64,000 bases of DNA from Nonomuraea candida (GCF_000725485.1 NZ_KL647031.1:62001-126000); one strand, 5' to 3'; counted from the stretch's first letter, positions 34,046-42,764 are shown. Made by a program: numbers and translations. Notes: generated from the sequence alone by a model not told the origin.

Positions 34046-34929
34046 ATGGAGATCACGGACGAGATCGTCACGACCGACGACGGCGTGCGGCTGTGGGCCG
34101 CCCGGAGCGGTGAGGGGGTGCCCGTCGTCTTCTGCCACGGCGGCCCCGGCATGTGGGACACCCTGGGCGACGTGGCGGGCCTGCTGTCGGGGGTCGCCCG
34201 CGTGCACCGGTGGGACCAGCGGGGATGCGGCCGGTCCGAGCGGCGCGGGCCGTACTCGTCCGAGCGCACCATGGCCGACCTCGACGCCGTGCGCCGCCAT
34301 TGCGGGCTGGCGGACATGGTGCTGCTCGGCCACTCCTGGGGCGCGCTGCTCGCCCTGCGGTACGCGCTCGGCCATCCGGGCCGCGTACGGGGCCTGATCT
34401 ACGTCGCGGGCACCGGCATCGACCCGGAGGCGACGTGGAAGGAGGACTACAGCCGCAACCAGCGCGCGCGGCTCGGCGGGCACCTGGCGCGCTGGGAGGA
34501 GCTGCGCGACCGCGAGCGCACGCCGGAGGAGGACAGGGAGCTGGCGGTGCTGCAGTGGTCGGCGGACTTCACCGGCCCCCGGCCGTTGGCGGAGGCCGAG
34601 CGCATGGCCACCCCTGGTACGGCGTCAACTACCGGTGCAACGCCGAGATCCTGGCCGGCGACCGGCGCGCGTGGGACAGGCTCGACCTGGCCGCGCGCTG
34701 CGCGGAGCTGGAGACGCCCGTGCTGATCGTGGACGGGGCGCTGGACATCCGGCCCCGCCGGGCGGTGGACTCGCTGGAGCGGGCCCTGCCCCGGGTGACC
34801 CGGGTGGTCCTGGAGCGCGGCGGCCACCTGCCCTGGACCGAGGACCCGGCCGGCTTCACCCGGGCCGTCACCGCCTTCCTCACCGCCAACGGAGCGGCCG
34901 GGGCCGGGGCCCCGGCCGGGGCGCGCTAG
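34046..34929 (+). pseudogene. alpha/beta hydrolase, frameshifted near 34611
   Basis: The first frame (34046 to about 34612) encodes a proline-iminopeptidase-like hydrolase: FCHGGPGMWDTLGDV, HRWDQRGCGRSERRGPYSSERTMADLDAVRRH, and nucleophile elbow GHSWGALLALRYALGHPGR. The frame is then lost. The rest of the fold continues in another frame from about 34613 to the TAG at 34929: WYGVNYRCNAEILAGD, LIVDGALDIRPRRAVDSLERALP with the acid, and ERGGHLPWTEDPAGF with the His. One extra C in the CCCC run at 34611-34614 would restore one frame of 294 codons. All three catalytic residues are otherwise present. This is either a recent mutation or a sequencing error. The stop abuts the nadA stop. Confidence 0.8.
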
Positions 34930-36081
34930 CTAGGGCAGGGACAGCATGCGGTCGAGGGCGACCTTGGCCCAGTGGGTGGTGTCCGCGTCCACGGTGATCT
35001 GGTTGACGACCTCGCCCAGCACCAGCGACTCCAGCGCCCACACCAGGTGCGGCAGGTCGATCCGGTTCATGGTCGAGCAGTAGCAGACCGTACGGTCGAG
35101 GAAGGAGATGTTCTTGTCGGGGAAGGTCTGGGCCAGGCGCTTGACCAGGTTCAGCTCCGTGCCGATGGCCCAGCTCGACCCGGCCGGGGCCGCCCGCAGC
35201 GTCTTGATGATGTGCTCGGTGGAGCCGACGTGGTCGGCCTTGAGCACCACCTCGTGACGGCACTCGGGGTGCACGAGCACGTTCACGCCCGGGATGCGCG
35301 CGCGCACGTCGTCCACCGACTCCGCCGTGAAGCGACCGTGCACCGAGCAGTGGCCGCGCCAGAGGATCATCTTGGCGCGCTCCAGCTCCTCGCGGGTCAG
35401 GCCGCCGTTGGGACGGTGCGGGTTCCACACCACGCAGTCCTCCAGCGACATGCCCATCTCCAGCACCGCCGTGTTGCGGCCCAGGTGCTGGTCGGGCAGG
35501 AACAGCACCTTCTCCCCCTGCTGGAAGGCCCAGTCGAGGGCGCGGCGGGCGTTGGAGGAGGTGCAGACCGCGCCGCCGTTCCTGCCGCAGAACGCCTTGA
35601 TGTCGGCGCTGGAGTTCATGTACGTGACCGGGACCACCCGATCGGTGAGCCCGGCGTCCTCCAGCGCCTCCCAGCACTCCTCGACCTGGTCGAACGTGGC
35701 CATGTCCGCCATCGAGCAACCGGCCGCCAGGTCGGGCAGGATCACCTTCTGGGCGTCGTTGGTGAGGATGTCGGCCGACTCGGCCATGAAGTGCACGCCG
35801 CAGAAGACGATGAACTCGGCCCCGGGCCGGGCGGCGGCCTGCTGCGCCAGCTTGAAGGAGTCGCCCGTCACGTCGGCGAACTGGATGACCTCGTCGCGCT
35901 GGTAGTGGTGGCCGAGCACGAACAGGCGGTCGCCGAGCGTCTCCTTGGCCTTGCGGGCGCGCTCCACCAGGTCCGGGTCGGAGGCGGGCGGCAGCTCGCC
36001 GGGACAGTCGACCCCCTTCTCGCTGTGCGGATCGGCGTCGCGGCCGAGGACGAAGAGCGGCAGTCCGGTCTGGGCAGCCAT
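34930..36081 (-). CDS. nadA: quinolinate synthase
   Basis: NadA condenses iminoaspartate with dihydroxyacetone phosphate to quinolinate, the first pyridine of NAD. The 383-residue length and motifs fit: FVLGHHYQRDEVIQFADVTGDSF, VFCGVHFMAESADIL, LPDLAAGCSMADM, HPECRHEV and a C-terminal TVCYCSTMNRIDLPHLVWALE. Cysteines in CGVHFM, HPEC and the CYC block are the likely 4Fe-4S ligands. The ATG at 36081 is preferred because AAGGGGG lies about 6 nt upstream; an ATG 6 bp earlier overlaps that site. nadB and nadC are not in the window. A palindrome (36095-36113) lies directly upstream. ErpA next door could assist its cluster. Confidence 0.95.
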   Translation of the reverse strand: MAAQTGLPLFVLGRDADPHSEKGVDCPGELPPASDPDLVERARKAKETLGDRLFVLGHHYQRDEVIQFADVTGDSFKLAQQAAARPGAEFIVFCGVHFMAESADILTNDAQKVILPDLAAGCSMADMATFDQVEECWEALEDAGLTDRVVPVTYMNSSADIKAFCGRNGGAVCTSSNARRALDWAFQQGEKVLFLPDQHLGRNTAVLEMGMSLEDCVVWNPHRPNGGLTREELERAKMILWRGHCSVHGRFTAESVDDVRARIPGVNVLVHPECRHEVVLKADHVGSTEHIIKTLRAAPAGSSWAIGTELNLVKRLAQTFPDKNISFLDRTVCYCSTMNRIDLPHLVWALESLVLGEVVNQITVDADTTHWAKVALDRMLSLP

Positions 36082-36094
36082 GGCCATACCCCCT

Positions 36095-36113
36095 TATCGT
36101 CGATTTGACGATA
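36095..36113 (-). promoter_or_regulatory. palindromic candidate operator upstream of nadA
   Basis: Perfect 7-bp arms TATCGTC (36095-36101) and GACGATA (36107-36113) around a 5-nt centre, starting 13 nt from the nadA ATG and touching the ribosome-binding site. The position fits repression, possibly by a Nudix (NrtR-type) NAD regulator. The regulator identity is a guess. Confidence 0.5.
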
Positions 36114-36266
36114 CTCATGATGACACATGGCTCCCCGTGGTTATTCCGGGCATCGGCTGACAGATTGCGGCGAGATGGCCCCCGGGGAATGTGTGGCATC
36201 GCCCCGGTGTTGGTAGCGTCATTAGTAGGACGTCCGAAACAGACAGCCGGGTTAGGGAGTCAGCAG

Positions 36267-36620
36267 ATGACGGTTGAGAGCAGCGAGACCACGGCACAGG
36301 GCCTGATCCTGACTGACGCGGCCGCCGCCAAGGTCAAGAGCCTGCTCGAGCAGCAGGGCGAGGAAGGTCTGCAGCTGCGGGTCGCCGTGCAGCCTGGAGG
36401 TTGCTCCGGCCTTCGCTACCAGCTCTTCTTCGACGACCGTTCGATGGACGGTGACGTCGTGTCGGACTTCGGCGGCGTCAGCGTGGTCACCGACCGGATG
36501 AGCGCCCCCTACCTGATGGGTGCCTCCATCGACTTCGTCGACACCATCGAGAAGCAGGGCTTCACCATCGACAACCCCAACGCCACGGGCTCGTGCGCCT
36601 GTGGTGACTCGTTCAACTAG
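36267..36620 (+). CDS. erpA: A-type Fe-S carrier / insertion protein
   Basis: The 117-residue protein has the A-type carrier signature with Cys46 in QPGGCSGLRYQLFFDD and the pair Cys110/Cys112 in GSCACGDSF, which together bind an Fe-S cluster for delivery to apoproteins. ErpA is assigned over IscA or SufA by the actinobacterial context: this gene stands beside the AdoK-like kinase and close to ctaC, as in Mycobacterium. AGGGAG precedes the ATG. It is divergent from nadA, an Fe-S enzyme. A hairpin at 36661-36692 follows. Confidence 0.92.
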   Translation: MTVESSETTAQGLILTDAAAAKVKSLLEQQGEEGLQLRVAVQPGGCSGLRYQLFFDDRSMDGDVVSDFGGVSVVTDRMSAPYLMGASIDFVDTIEKQGFTIDNPNATGSCACGDSFN

Positions 36621-36660
36621 CCCGACCGCTTCGGGCCGGACGAGCCGTCGACGGCCGACA

Positions 36661-36692
36661 GGTCCCGCTCGCCTTTGTGCGCGCGGGACCTT
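36661..36692 (+). terminator. terminator hairpin after erpA
   Basis: Perfect 9-bp arms (36661-36669 and 36684-36692) with a 14-nt loop lie 40 bp past the erpA stop. Confidence 0.6.
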
Positions 36693-36745
36693 CGCGTATT
36701 CTCGTGGGGCCCATTGGCCTGCTGACAGCGAGGAAGAAGAATCCC

Positions 36746-37732
36746 GTGCGCATCGCCGTAACCGGCTCCATCGCGACAGACCACCTGATGACATTCCCGG
36801 GCAGTTTCGGCGATCAGCTCATCGCCGAGCAGCTCGACCGGGTGTCCCTCTCGTTCCTGGTCGACGACCTCCAGATCCGGCGCGGTGGCTGCGCCGCGAA
36901 CATCGCCTTCGGAATGGGCTGCCTCGGTCTCAAGCCGATCCTCGTCGGCGCGGTCGGCAACGACTTCGCCGACTACCGCTCGTGGCTGGAGCGCCACGGC
37001 GTCGACTGCGGCTCCGTGCACATCTCGGAGACCCAGCACACCGCCCGCTTCCTGTGCACCACCGACCAGAACCACAACCAGATCGCCTCCTTCTACACCG
37101 GCGCCATGGCCGAGGCGCGGCTCATCGAGCTGCAGCCCGTCGCCGACCGGGTGGGCGGCCTGGACCTGGTGCTGCTCAGCCCCAACGACCCCGACGCGAT
37201 GCTGCGCCACGCCGACGAGTGCCGCCAGCGCGGCATCCCGTTCGCCGCCGACATCTCCCAGCAGCTCGCCCGCATGCAGGACGAGGAGATCCGCCAGCTC
37301 GTCGACGGCGCGGCCTACCTGTTCTCCAACGACTACGAGAAGGGGCTCATCGAGCAGAAGACCGGCTGGTCCGACGAGGAGATCCTCGGCCGGGTAGGCG
37401 TCCGGATCACCACGCTCGGCCCCAAGGGCGCGGTCATCGACCGCAAGGGCGAGCCGTCCATCCAGGTCGCCCCCGCCCCCGAGCGCGGCAAGGCCGACCC
37501 CACCGGCGTCGGCGACGCCTTCCGCGCCGGCTTCTTGGCCGGCCTGGCCTGGGGCCTCTCGCTGGAGCGGTGCGGGCAGCTCGGCAACCTCACCGCCACG
37601 CACGTGCTGGAGCGCGTGGGCGGGCAGGAGTACGAGCTCGGGCAGAAGGACTTCCTGGAGCGCTTCGGCGCGGCGTACGGGGCCGAGGCCCTGGCGGAGA
37701 TCGCCGGGCACGTCCGCTGCTACCACCCCTGA
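36746..37732 (+). CDS. adoK: PfkB-family kinase, probable adenosine kinase (AdoK-like)
   Basis: The 328-residue sugar/nucleoside kinase has the PfkB marks RIAVTGSIATDHLMTFPG, the substrate-binding RRGGCAANIAFGMGCLG, LSNDYEKGLIE-type block, and the anion-hole and catalytic Asp in DPTGVGDAFRAGFLAGL. The pattern and the position next to erpA and ctaC match mycobacterial AdoK/CbhK, which phosphorylates adenosine. A different sugar substrate is possible. The GTG at 36746 is preferred over an upstream frame because it begins directly at the first beta strand; GAGGAAGAAGAA lies upstream. It converges on the CBS gene across a two-sided terminator. Confidence 0.85.
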   Translation: MRIAVTGSIATDHLMTFPGSFGDQLIAEQLDRVSLSFLVDDLQIRRGGCAANIAFGMGCLGLKPILVGAVGNDFADYRSWLERHGVDCGSVHISETQHTARFLCTTDQNHNQIASFYTGAMAEARLIELQPVADRVGGLDLVLLSPNDPDAMLRHADECRQRGIPFAADISQQLARMQDEEIRQLVDGAAYLFSNDYEKGLIEQKTGWSDEEILGRVGVRITTLGPKGAVIDRKGEPSIQVAPAPERGKADPTGVGDAFRAGFLAGLAWGLSLERCGQLGNLTATHVLERVGGQEYELGQKDFLERFGAAYGAEALAEIAGHVRCYHP

Positions 37733-37785
37733 GCAGGCCGTGACCGGGCCCTGAGCGGGCCCCCGGACCGGCTCTCGAACGGCGC

Positions 37786-37822
37786 AAGGCCGTCCCGCCG
37801 CTTCCCGCGGCGAGACGGCCTT
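37786..37822. terminator. bidirectional terminator between adoK and the CBS gene
   Basis: Arms AAGGCCGT..GCCG (37786-37800) and CGGC..ACGGCCTT (37808-37822) pair with one 2-nt mismatch, leaving AA/TT edges. It lies between two convergent genes. Confidence 0.65.
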
Positions 37823-37870
37823 CCTTCGTATGCCCTGGCGCGGCGCTCGTGCGGCAGGGCGCCCGGACCG

Positions 37871-38305
37871 TCAGCGCAGCGCGTACACGCGGTGCACGAA
37901 CTCGGCGAGCTGGTCGTCGGGCAGGTGCCTGGCCAGGTCCGCCTCGCTGATCATGCCCACGATGCGGCCCTCCTCCATCACCGGCAGCCGCTTGATCTGG
38001 TGCTCCTCCATGCGCGCCAGCGCGTCCTCCACGGTGGCGTCCGACGGCACCCAGACCAGCCCGGTGGCCAGCTCGCCCGCCGTCACCTGCGCGGGGTCGT
38101 GCCCGGCCGCGACGCATTTGACGACGATGTCGCGGTCGGTGATGATGCCGGTCACCCGGTCGTCGGGACCGCACACGGGCAGCGCGCCCACGTCGATGTT
38201 GCGCATCATCTGAGCCGCCCGGTCGAGGGTCTCGTGCGCGCCGATGCACTCCGCCCCCGTGCTCATGACGTCGCGGGCGGTCTCGTTCGGTTGTCCGCTG
38301 ATCAT
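37871..38305 (-). CDS. two-CBS-domain protein (Hrp1-like)
   Basis: The 144-residue protein consists of two CBS motifs: residues about 10-62 (ARDVMSTGAECIGAHETLDRAAQMMRNIDVGALPV, then GIITDRDIVVK) and about 75-135 (VEDALARMEEHQIKRLPVMEEGRIVGMISEADLARH). Stand-alone CBS pairs bind adenosyl ligands and act as energy or stress sensors. The order resembles mycobacterial Hrp1, which is hypoxia-induced, but no DosR site was identified. An 88-bp gap separates it from the upstream TusA-like gene on the same strand. Confidence 0.88.
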   Translation of the reverse strand: MISGQPNETARDVMSTGAECIGAHETLDRAAQMMRNIDVGALPVCGPDDRVTGIITDRDIVVKCVAAGHDPAQVTAGELATGLVWVPSDATVEDALARMEEHQIKRLPVMEEGRIVGMISEADLARHLPDDQLAEFVHRVYALR

Positions 38306-38393
38306 GGCTTTCCCCTGATGTCGATGAACTCGTACGGGAGGCCCCTACCCACCGTACGGAGCTGAATCGGGGATTCGGGAACGGCCGGAAACC

Positions 38394-38639
38394 CTAGTAG
38401 TTGCGTCTGACGTGGATCGCCCAGCCGCCCTCGGGCAGCTCGTACGACCCCACGTGGCGATGCGACTTCAGCCTGCACCACGCCGGCACGTCCGTGTAGG
38501 CCGCCGGATCGTCGGCCAGCACGGCCACCACGGCGTTCAGGGGGACGTAGTTGATCTGCTCGGCGAGCATGATGATCGGGATCGGGCACTTCTTCCCGAG
38601 CGCGTCGATCGTCAAAGCCGGCTGGGTGACCTCGGTCAT
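38394..38639 (-). CDS. TusA-family sulfur carrier
   Basis: The 81-residue protein has the TusA/SirA core: Cys18 in the CPxP motif (LGKKCPIPIIMLAEQI) that carries persulfide sulfur, then VVAVLADDPAAYTDVPAWCRLKSHRHVGSYEL and a final WAIHVRRNY. It overlaps the upstream cysteine desulfurase stop by ATGA, so the carrier probably takes sulfur directly from that desulfurase. The sulfur may go to tRNA or cofactor thiolation; the final acceptor is unknown. Confidence 0.88.
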   Translation of the reverse strand: MTEVTQPALTIDALGKKCPIPIIMLAEQINYVPLNAVVAVLADDPAAYTDVPAWCRLKSHRHVGSYELPEGGWAIHVRRNY

Positions 38640-39778
38640 GCGACTCCCGCGTCCTGCCGGATGCGGCGCACCAGATCGGGCAGCACGGCGAGGAACCTGT
38701 CGACCTCCTCCGCGGCGGCGCCCCTGGGCAGTGACACCCGGACGTTGCCATGCGTCAGCACGCCCATCGCTTCGAGGACGTGCGATGGACGAAGCGTACT
38801 AGCGGTGCACGAACTTCCGGACGATACGGCGAATCCGGCCTTGTCGAGCTCGGTCAGCAGCGCCTCGCCGTCAACGTACAGGCACGAAAAGGTCACGATG
38901 TGCGGCGCCCGGTCAACGGGGTCGCCGATGACCTCCACGTCGGGCACGATCTTCGGGACGGTCTCCCTGATCCTGTCGACGAGCGCGGAAAGCCTCGCCT
39001 GCTCCGCCGCGGCCTCGGCCAGGCTCGCGCGCAGCGCCGCCGCCGCGGCCACGATGGCCGGCACGTTCTCGAAGCCCGGCACCCGCCGCCGCTCCCGCTC
39101 GTCCTCCGGCAGGTAGGAGCGGAACCGGGTGCCCTTGCGCACCACCAGCACGCCCACCCCGGCGGGCCCGCCCCACTTGTGCGCGCTGGCCGTCAGCACC
39201 GACCAGCCGGGCGGCACCGGCATGCGGCCGGCCGTCTGCGCCGCGTCCACCAGCAGCGGCACGCCGTGCTCGGCGCACGCGGCGGCGGCCGCCGCCACCG
39301 GCTGCGCGGTGCCGACCTCGTGGTTGGCGCTCTGCAGGCACGCCAGCGCCACGCCGGGCCGCGCCACCGCCGCGGCGAACCGGCCGAGGTCGACGCGGCC
39401 CAGGAGGTCCACGCCCACCGTCTCGACCGTGCCGCCCTCGCGCTCGTGCACCTGGCCGGCGTGCAGCACGCTGGAGTGCTCCACCGCTCCGGTCACGAGA
39501 TGACGCCCGGCCCTGCGCCTTCCGTGTAGGGTGCCGAGGACGCCGAGATGCACGGCCTGCGTCCCCGAGGAGGTGAACGACACCTCGTCCGGGCGCGCGC
39601 CGAGCGCCTCGGCCACCTCCGTGCGGGCCTGTTCCAGCAGCAGGTGCGCGCGGCGGGCCTGGCCGTAGAGTCTCGCGGGGTCGGCCCAGCCGACGTCGAC
39701 GGCCGCCAGCAGCGCCTCGCGCGCCCGGGGGTGGAGCGGCTCGCTCGAAGCCGCGTCGAAATACGCCACGAGACTCAT
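38636..39778 (-). CDS. cysteine desulfurase, class V aminotransferase fold
   Basis: The 380-residue PLP enzyme releases sulfur from cysteine as persulfide. It shows AYFDAASSEPLHPRAREAL, SFTSSGTQAVHLGVL, EHSSVLHA, ANHEVGTAQPV, the PLP Lys in LTASAHKWGGPAGVG, and the active Cys in FAVSSGSSCTAS on a short loop, followed by RPSHVLEAMG. The length fits NifS/IscS-type enzymes. The ATG at 39778 is chosen at the conserved start; a far longer open frame is a shadow of ctaC. Coupled to the TusA-like gene. It is divergent from ctaC over 156 bp. Confidence 0.93.
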   Translation of the reverse strand: MSLVAYFDAASSEPLHPRAREALLAAVDVGWADPARLYGQARRAHLLLEQARTEVAEALGARPDEVSFTSSGTQAVHLGVLGTLHGRRRAGRHLVTGAVEHSSVLHAGQVHEREGGTVETVGVDLLGRVDLGRFAAAVARPGVALACLQSANHEVGTAQPVAAAAAACAEHGVPLLVDAAQTAGRMPVPPGWSVLTASAHKWGGPAGVGVLVVRKGTRFRSYLPEDERERRRVPGFENVPAIVAAAAALRASLAEAAAEQARLSALVDRIRETVPKIVPDVEVIGDPVDRAPHIVTFSCLYVDGEALLTELDKAGFAVSSGSSCTASTLRPSHVLEAMGVLTHGNVRVSLPRGAAAEEVDRFLAVLPDLVRRIRQDAGVA

Positions 39779-39934
39779 CGTCCCACTTGCCGGCCCATCG
39801 AGGGGTCGCGCGGTAGGGCGAGGCACGTGCACGCTAATGTGTCTGCTTGTCAGTCTGCGCATGATGCAGATCAGCAATACGAGCAAAACCCAAGGGAAAG
39901 ACTCTTGGGGCTTCATCTGTGGGGTAGGCGATCC

Positions 39935-40762
39935 GTGAGTCCGACTCGCCGTACGACGCGGCGTTCGTTGGCCCGGCGCAGGGTGCCACGCGCCGCCGCT
40001 TTGGCGTTGCTGCTGGCCACTGCTACGGCGTGTGCTAATGACGTCCCCGAGGCCGACTGGTCTCGCGGCCTTCTTCCTGACCACGTCACCGAGCAGGGCG
40101 GCGTGGTCCAGAGCCTGTGGAACGGGGCCTGGATCGCCGCACTCGCCACGGGTGCCGTCGTCATCGGGCTGATCCTGTGGGCGACCATCTTCCACCGCAA
40201 GCGCAGGGCCAAGGCCGAGCTTCCGCCGCAGGTTCGTTACAACCTCCCGATCGAGATGCTCTACACCCTGATCCCGCTGGTCATGGTCTCGGTGTTCTTC
40301 TTCTTCACCGCCCGTGACAGCGAGACGCTCTCGCGAGTCGATGGCGACGCCACCGTCAAGGTCAAGGTCGAGGCGTTCCAGTGGAGCTGGCGCTTCACCA
40401 CGACCGTCAACGGCAAGACGCTCAAGCCCGTCGCGGGCGTGCCGGTGAGCGACTACCACCAGGGCCCGCAGCTCGTCCTGCCCACCAAGACCAAGATCGA
40501 GTTCGACCTCGAGACCGACGACGTCATCCACTCGTTCTGGGTGCCGGAGTTCCTGTTCAAGCGCGACATCATCCCCGGCATCCCCGAGGACAACCCCGGC
40601 CGCAAGTTCCAGATCACCACGCTCGACAAGAAGGGCGTCTACGCCGGCCGCTGCGCCGAGCTGTGCGGCGTCGACCACAGCCGGATGCTCTTCTCCGTCA
40701 AGCTCGTCGACCAGAACGAGTGGAACCAGTACCTCACGACCCAGGCGGGGAGTGCCCAGTGA
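39935..40762 (+). CDS. ctaC: cytochrome c oxidase subunit II
   Basis: The 275-residue lipoprotein-type subunit carries the CuA centre of the aa3 oxidase. A signal with a lipobox-like ATAC follows a basic TAT/Sec start. Two transmembrane helices (about residues 60-82 and 100-120) follow, and then the outer cupredoxin domain. The CuA ligands are visible: His in [11 protein letters not shown] and Cys, Glu, Cys, His, Met in [13 protein letters not shown]. The GTG at 39935 is chosen with GGGGTAGGCG upstream; the longer frame lacks support. The stop overlaps the ctaD start (GTGA). The product accepts electrons from the QcrC cytochrome domain. Confidence 0.95.
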   Translation: MSPTRRTTRRSLARRRVPRAAALALLLATATACANDVPEADWSRGLLPDHVTEQGGVVQSLWNGAWIAALATGAVVIGLILWATIFHRKRRAKAELPPQVRYNLPIEMLYTLIPLVMVSVFFFFTARDSETLSRVDGDATVKVKVEAFQWSWRFTTTVNGKTLKPVAGVPVSDYHQGPQLVLPTKTKIEFDLETDDVIHSFWVPEFLFKRDIIPGIPEDNPGRKFQITTLDKKGVYAGRCAELCGVDHSRMLFSVKLVDQNEWNQYLTTQAGSAQ

Positions 40763-42270
40763 CCGCCGTCCACGAACCCCTGACCACCGCGCCGATCAGG
40801 CCCACCAGCACCAAGGGCCAGATCATCGCCAAGTGGATGTCCTCGACTGATCACAAGATCATCGGGCACATGTACCTCATCACGTCGTTCGCCTTCTTCC
40901 TCATCGGCGGCGTGATGGCCCTGGTCATGCGGGCCGAGCTGGCACAGCCGGGCCTGCAGTTCACCAGCAACGAGCAGTTCAACCAGCTGTTCACCATGCA
41001 CGGCACGATCATGCTGCTGATGTTCGCGACGCCGCTGTTCGCCGGCTTCGCCAACGAGCTGATGCCGCTGCAGATCGGCGCCCCCGACGTGGCGTTCCCG
41101 CGCCTGAACATGGTCAGCTACTGGCTCTACCTGTTCGGCAGCATCATCGCCGTCTCCGGCTTCTTCACCCCGGGCGGCGCCGCCTCGTTCGGCTGGTTCG
41201 CCTACACGCCGCTGTCCAACGCGATCAACTCGCCGGGCATCGGCGGCGACCTGTGGATCATGGGCCTGGCCCTGTCGGGTCTGGGCACCATCCTCGGCGC
41301 GGTCAACTTCATCACCACGATCATCTGCATGCGCGCGCCCGGCATGACCATGTTCCGCATGCCGTTGTTCACCTGGAACGTGCTGCTGACCAGCATGCTC
41401 GTGCTGATGGCCTTCCCGGTGCTGGCCGCCGCGCTGCTCGCGCTGGAGTCGGACCGCAAGCTCGGCACCCACATCTTCGACTCCGAGAACGGCGGCGCGC
41501 TGCTGTGGCAGCACCTGTTCTGGTTCTTCGGGCACCCAGAGGTCTACATCATCGCGCTGCCGTTCTTCGGCATCGTCACCGAGATCCTGCCGGTCTTCAG
41601 CCGTAAGCCGATCTTCGGCTACGGAAGCCTCGTGGCCGCCACGGTCTCGATCGCCGGTCTGTCGATCACGGTCTGGGCGCACCACATGTTCCCGACCGGG
41701 CAGGTGCTGCTGCCGTTCTTCTCGTTCATGACGTTCCTGATCGCGGTGCCGACCGGGGTGAAGTTCTTCAACGCCCACTTCCACTACGTGGTCTTCGGCA
41801 CCGTCGTGTTCGCGATGTTCGCCGGCTTCTACTTCTGGTGGCCCAAGTTCACCGGCAAGATGCTCGACGACAAGCTCGGCAAGCTGCACTTCTGGCTGCT
41901 GTTCGTCGGCTTCCACACGACCTTCCTCGTCCAGCACTGGCTGGGCGTGGCGGGCTTCCCGCGCCGGTACGCCGACTACAGCGCGGCCGACGGCTTCACC
42001 GACCTCAACATGATCTCGTCGGTGGGCGCGTTCGTGCTGGGCGCCTCGACGCTGCCGTTCTTCTACAACGTCTGGAAGACCTGGCGCAGCGCGCCCAAGG
42101 TCACCGTGGACGACCCGTGGGGCTACGGCGGCTCGCTCGAGTGGGCCACCTCCTGCCCGCCGCCGCGGCACAACTTCACCTCGCTGCCGCGCATCCGGTC
42201 CGAGCGCCCCGCGTTCGACCTGAAGTACCCGCACACTTCCAGCAAGCCCGCTCCGGAGGTCGAGTCCTAA
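40759..42270 (+). CDS. ctaD: cytochrome c oxidase subunit I, internally deleted
   Basis: CtaD holds heme a, heme a3 and CuB of the aa3 oxidase. Most of the family pattern is present: helix [14 protein letters not shown], the CuB His-Tyr in [28 protein letters not shown]-channel Thr332/Lys335 in VPTGVKFFN, and [10 protein letters not shown] with the heme ligands His340 and His342. In homologues about 52 residues (rest of the TGVKFFNW loop, helix IX and the H-D/H-x-S-D-x-Y-F-V-V lead-in) separate VKFFN from AHFHY. Here they are joined directly at 41772/41773. The protein is 503 residues instead of about 555-575. The reading frame is intact. If real, one helix and the Mg-site residues are lost. 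GTGA overlap with ctaC. Confidence 0.93.
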   Translation: MTAVHEPLTTAPIRPTSTKGQIIAKWMSSTDHKIIGHMYLITSFAFFLIGGVMALVMRAELAQPGLQFTSNEQFNQLFTMHGTIMLLMFATPLFAGFANELMPLQIGAPDVAFPRLNMVSYWLYLFGSIIAVSGFFTPGGAASFGWFAYTPLSNAINSPGIGGDLWIMGLALSGLGTILGAVNFITTIICMRAPGMTMFRMPLFTWNVLLTSMLVLMAFPVLAAALLALESDRKLGTHIFDSENGGALLWQHLFWFFGHPEVYIIALPFFGIVTEILPVFSRKPIFGYGSLVAATVSIAGLSITVWAHHMFPTGQVLLPFFSFMTFLIAVPTGVKFFNAHFHYVVFGTVVFAMFAGFYFWWPKFTGKMLDDKLGKLHFWLLFVGFHTTFLVQHWLGVAGFPRRYADYSAADGFTDLNMISSVGAFVLGASTLPFFYNVWKTWRSAPKVTVDDPWGYGGSLEWATSCPPPRHNFTSLPRIRSERPAFDLKYPHTSSKPAPEVES

Positions 42271-42683
42271 TGAAGGTGCAGGGTTGGCTGTTCCTGCTGT
42301 GCGGCGTCTTCTTCGCCGGCGTGGACATCGCCTACTGGTTCTGGACCAAGGCCGCGACGGGTCAGGGTGAGCCGGTCGGCACCACCGCCATGGCCATCTC
42401 GGTGGGCTTCGCGTTCATGGTGGGCTACTACCTGATGTTCACCGCGCGGCGCATCGGCGCGCAGCCGGAGGACAACAAGCAGGCCGAGATCAGCGACGGC
42501 GCGGGCGAGCTGGGCTTCTTCAGCCCGAGCAGCTGGTGGCCGCTGTTCCTGTGCCTGGCGGCGGCCTTCGCCTTCGCCGGGTTCGTGATCGGCTTCTGGA
42601 TGTTCCTGATCGGGGTCTTCCTCGTGATCATGGCCATGATCGGGTTCGTCTTCCAGTACTACCGGGGCCACTTCTCGCACTGA
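42270..42683 (+). CDS. ctaF: cytochrome c oxidase subunit IV, actinobacterial type
   Basis: The 137-residue subunit has four transmembrane helices (about residues 5-23, 38-58, 88-106, 110-130). It has the actinobacterial opening [27 protein letters not shown] and the central GELGFFSPSSWWPLFL motif. It is a structural part of the oxidase without cofactors. Its ATG uses the last base of the ctaD TAA, so ctaC, ctaD and ctaF are translationally coupled. A strong terminator follows. Confidence 0.93.
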   Translation: MKVQGWLFLLCGVFFAGVDIAYWFWTKAATGQGEPVGTTAMAISVGFAFMVGYYLMFTARRIGAQPEDNKQAEISDGAGELGFFSPSSWWPLFLCLAAAFAFAGFVIGFWMFLIGVFLVIMAMIGFVFQYYRGHFSH

Positions 42684-42698
42684 GCCCCGACGTCCGAG

Positions 42699-42737
42699 GC
42701 GGGCGCCCTTCCCTCCGGGGGAGGGCGCCCGCTTTTT
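42699..42737 (+). terminator. intrinsic terminator of ctaCDF
   Basis: Perfect 11-bp arms (42699-42709 and 42722-42732) followed by TTTTT at 42733-42737, 15 bp past the ctaF stop. Confidence 0.92.
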
Positions 42738-42764
42738 GGTGTTCTTTACCAGGGCGCGGATGTG

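Noticed and set aside
39854..39870. TCTGC-n7-GCAGA dyad upstream of ctaC as an operator
   Set aside because: Arms of only 5 bp and no second occurrence at ctaE; chance is likely.
38636..40678. 680-codon minus-strand frame extending the cysteine desulfurase upstream
   Set aside because: The extension lies antisense to ctaC and has no family pattern. The conserved desulfurase start is at 39778.
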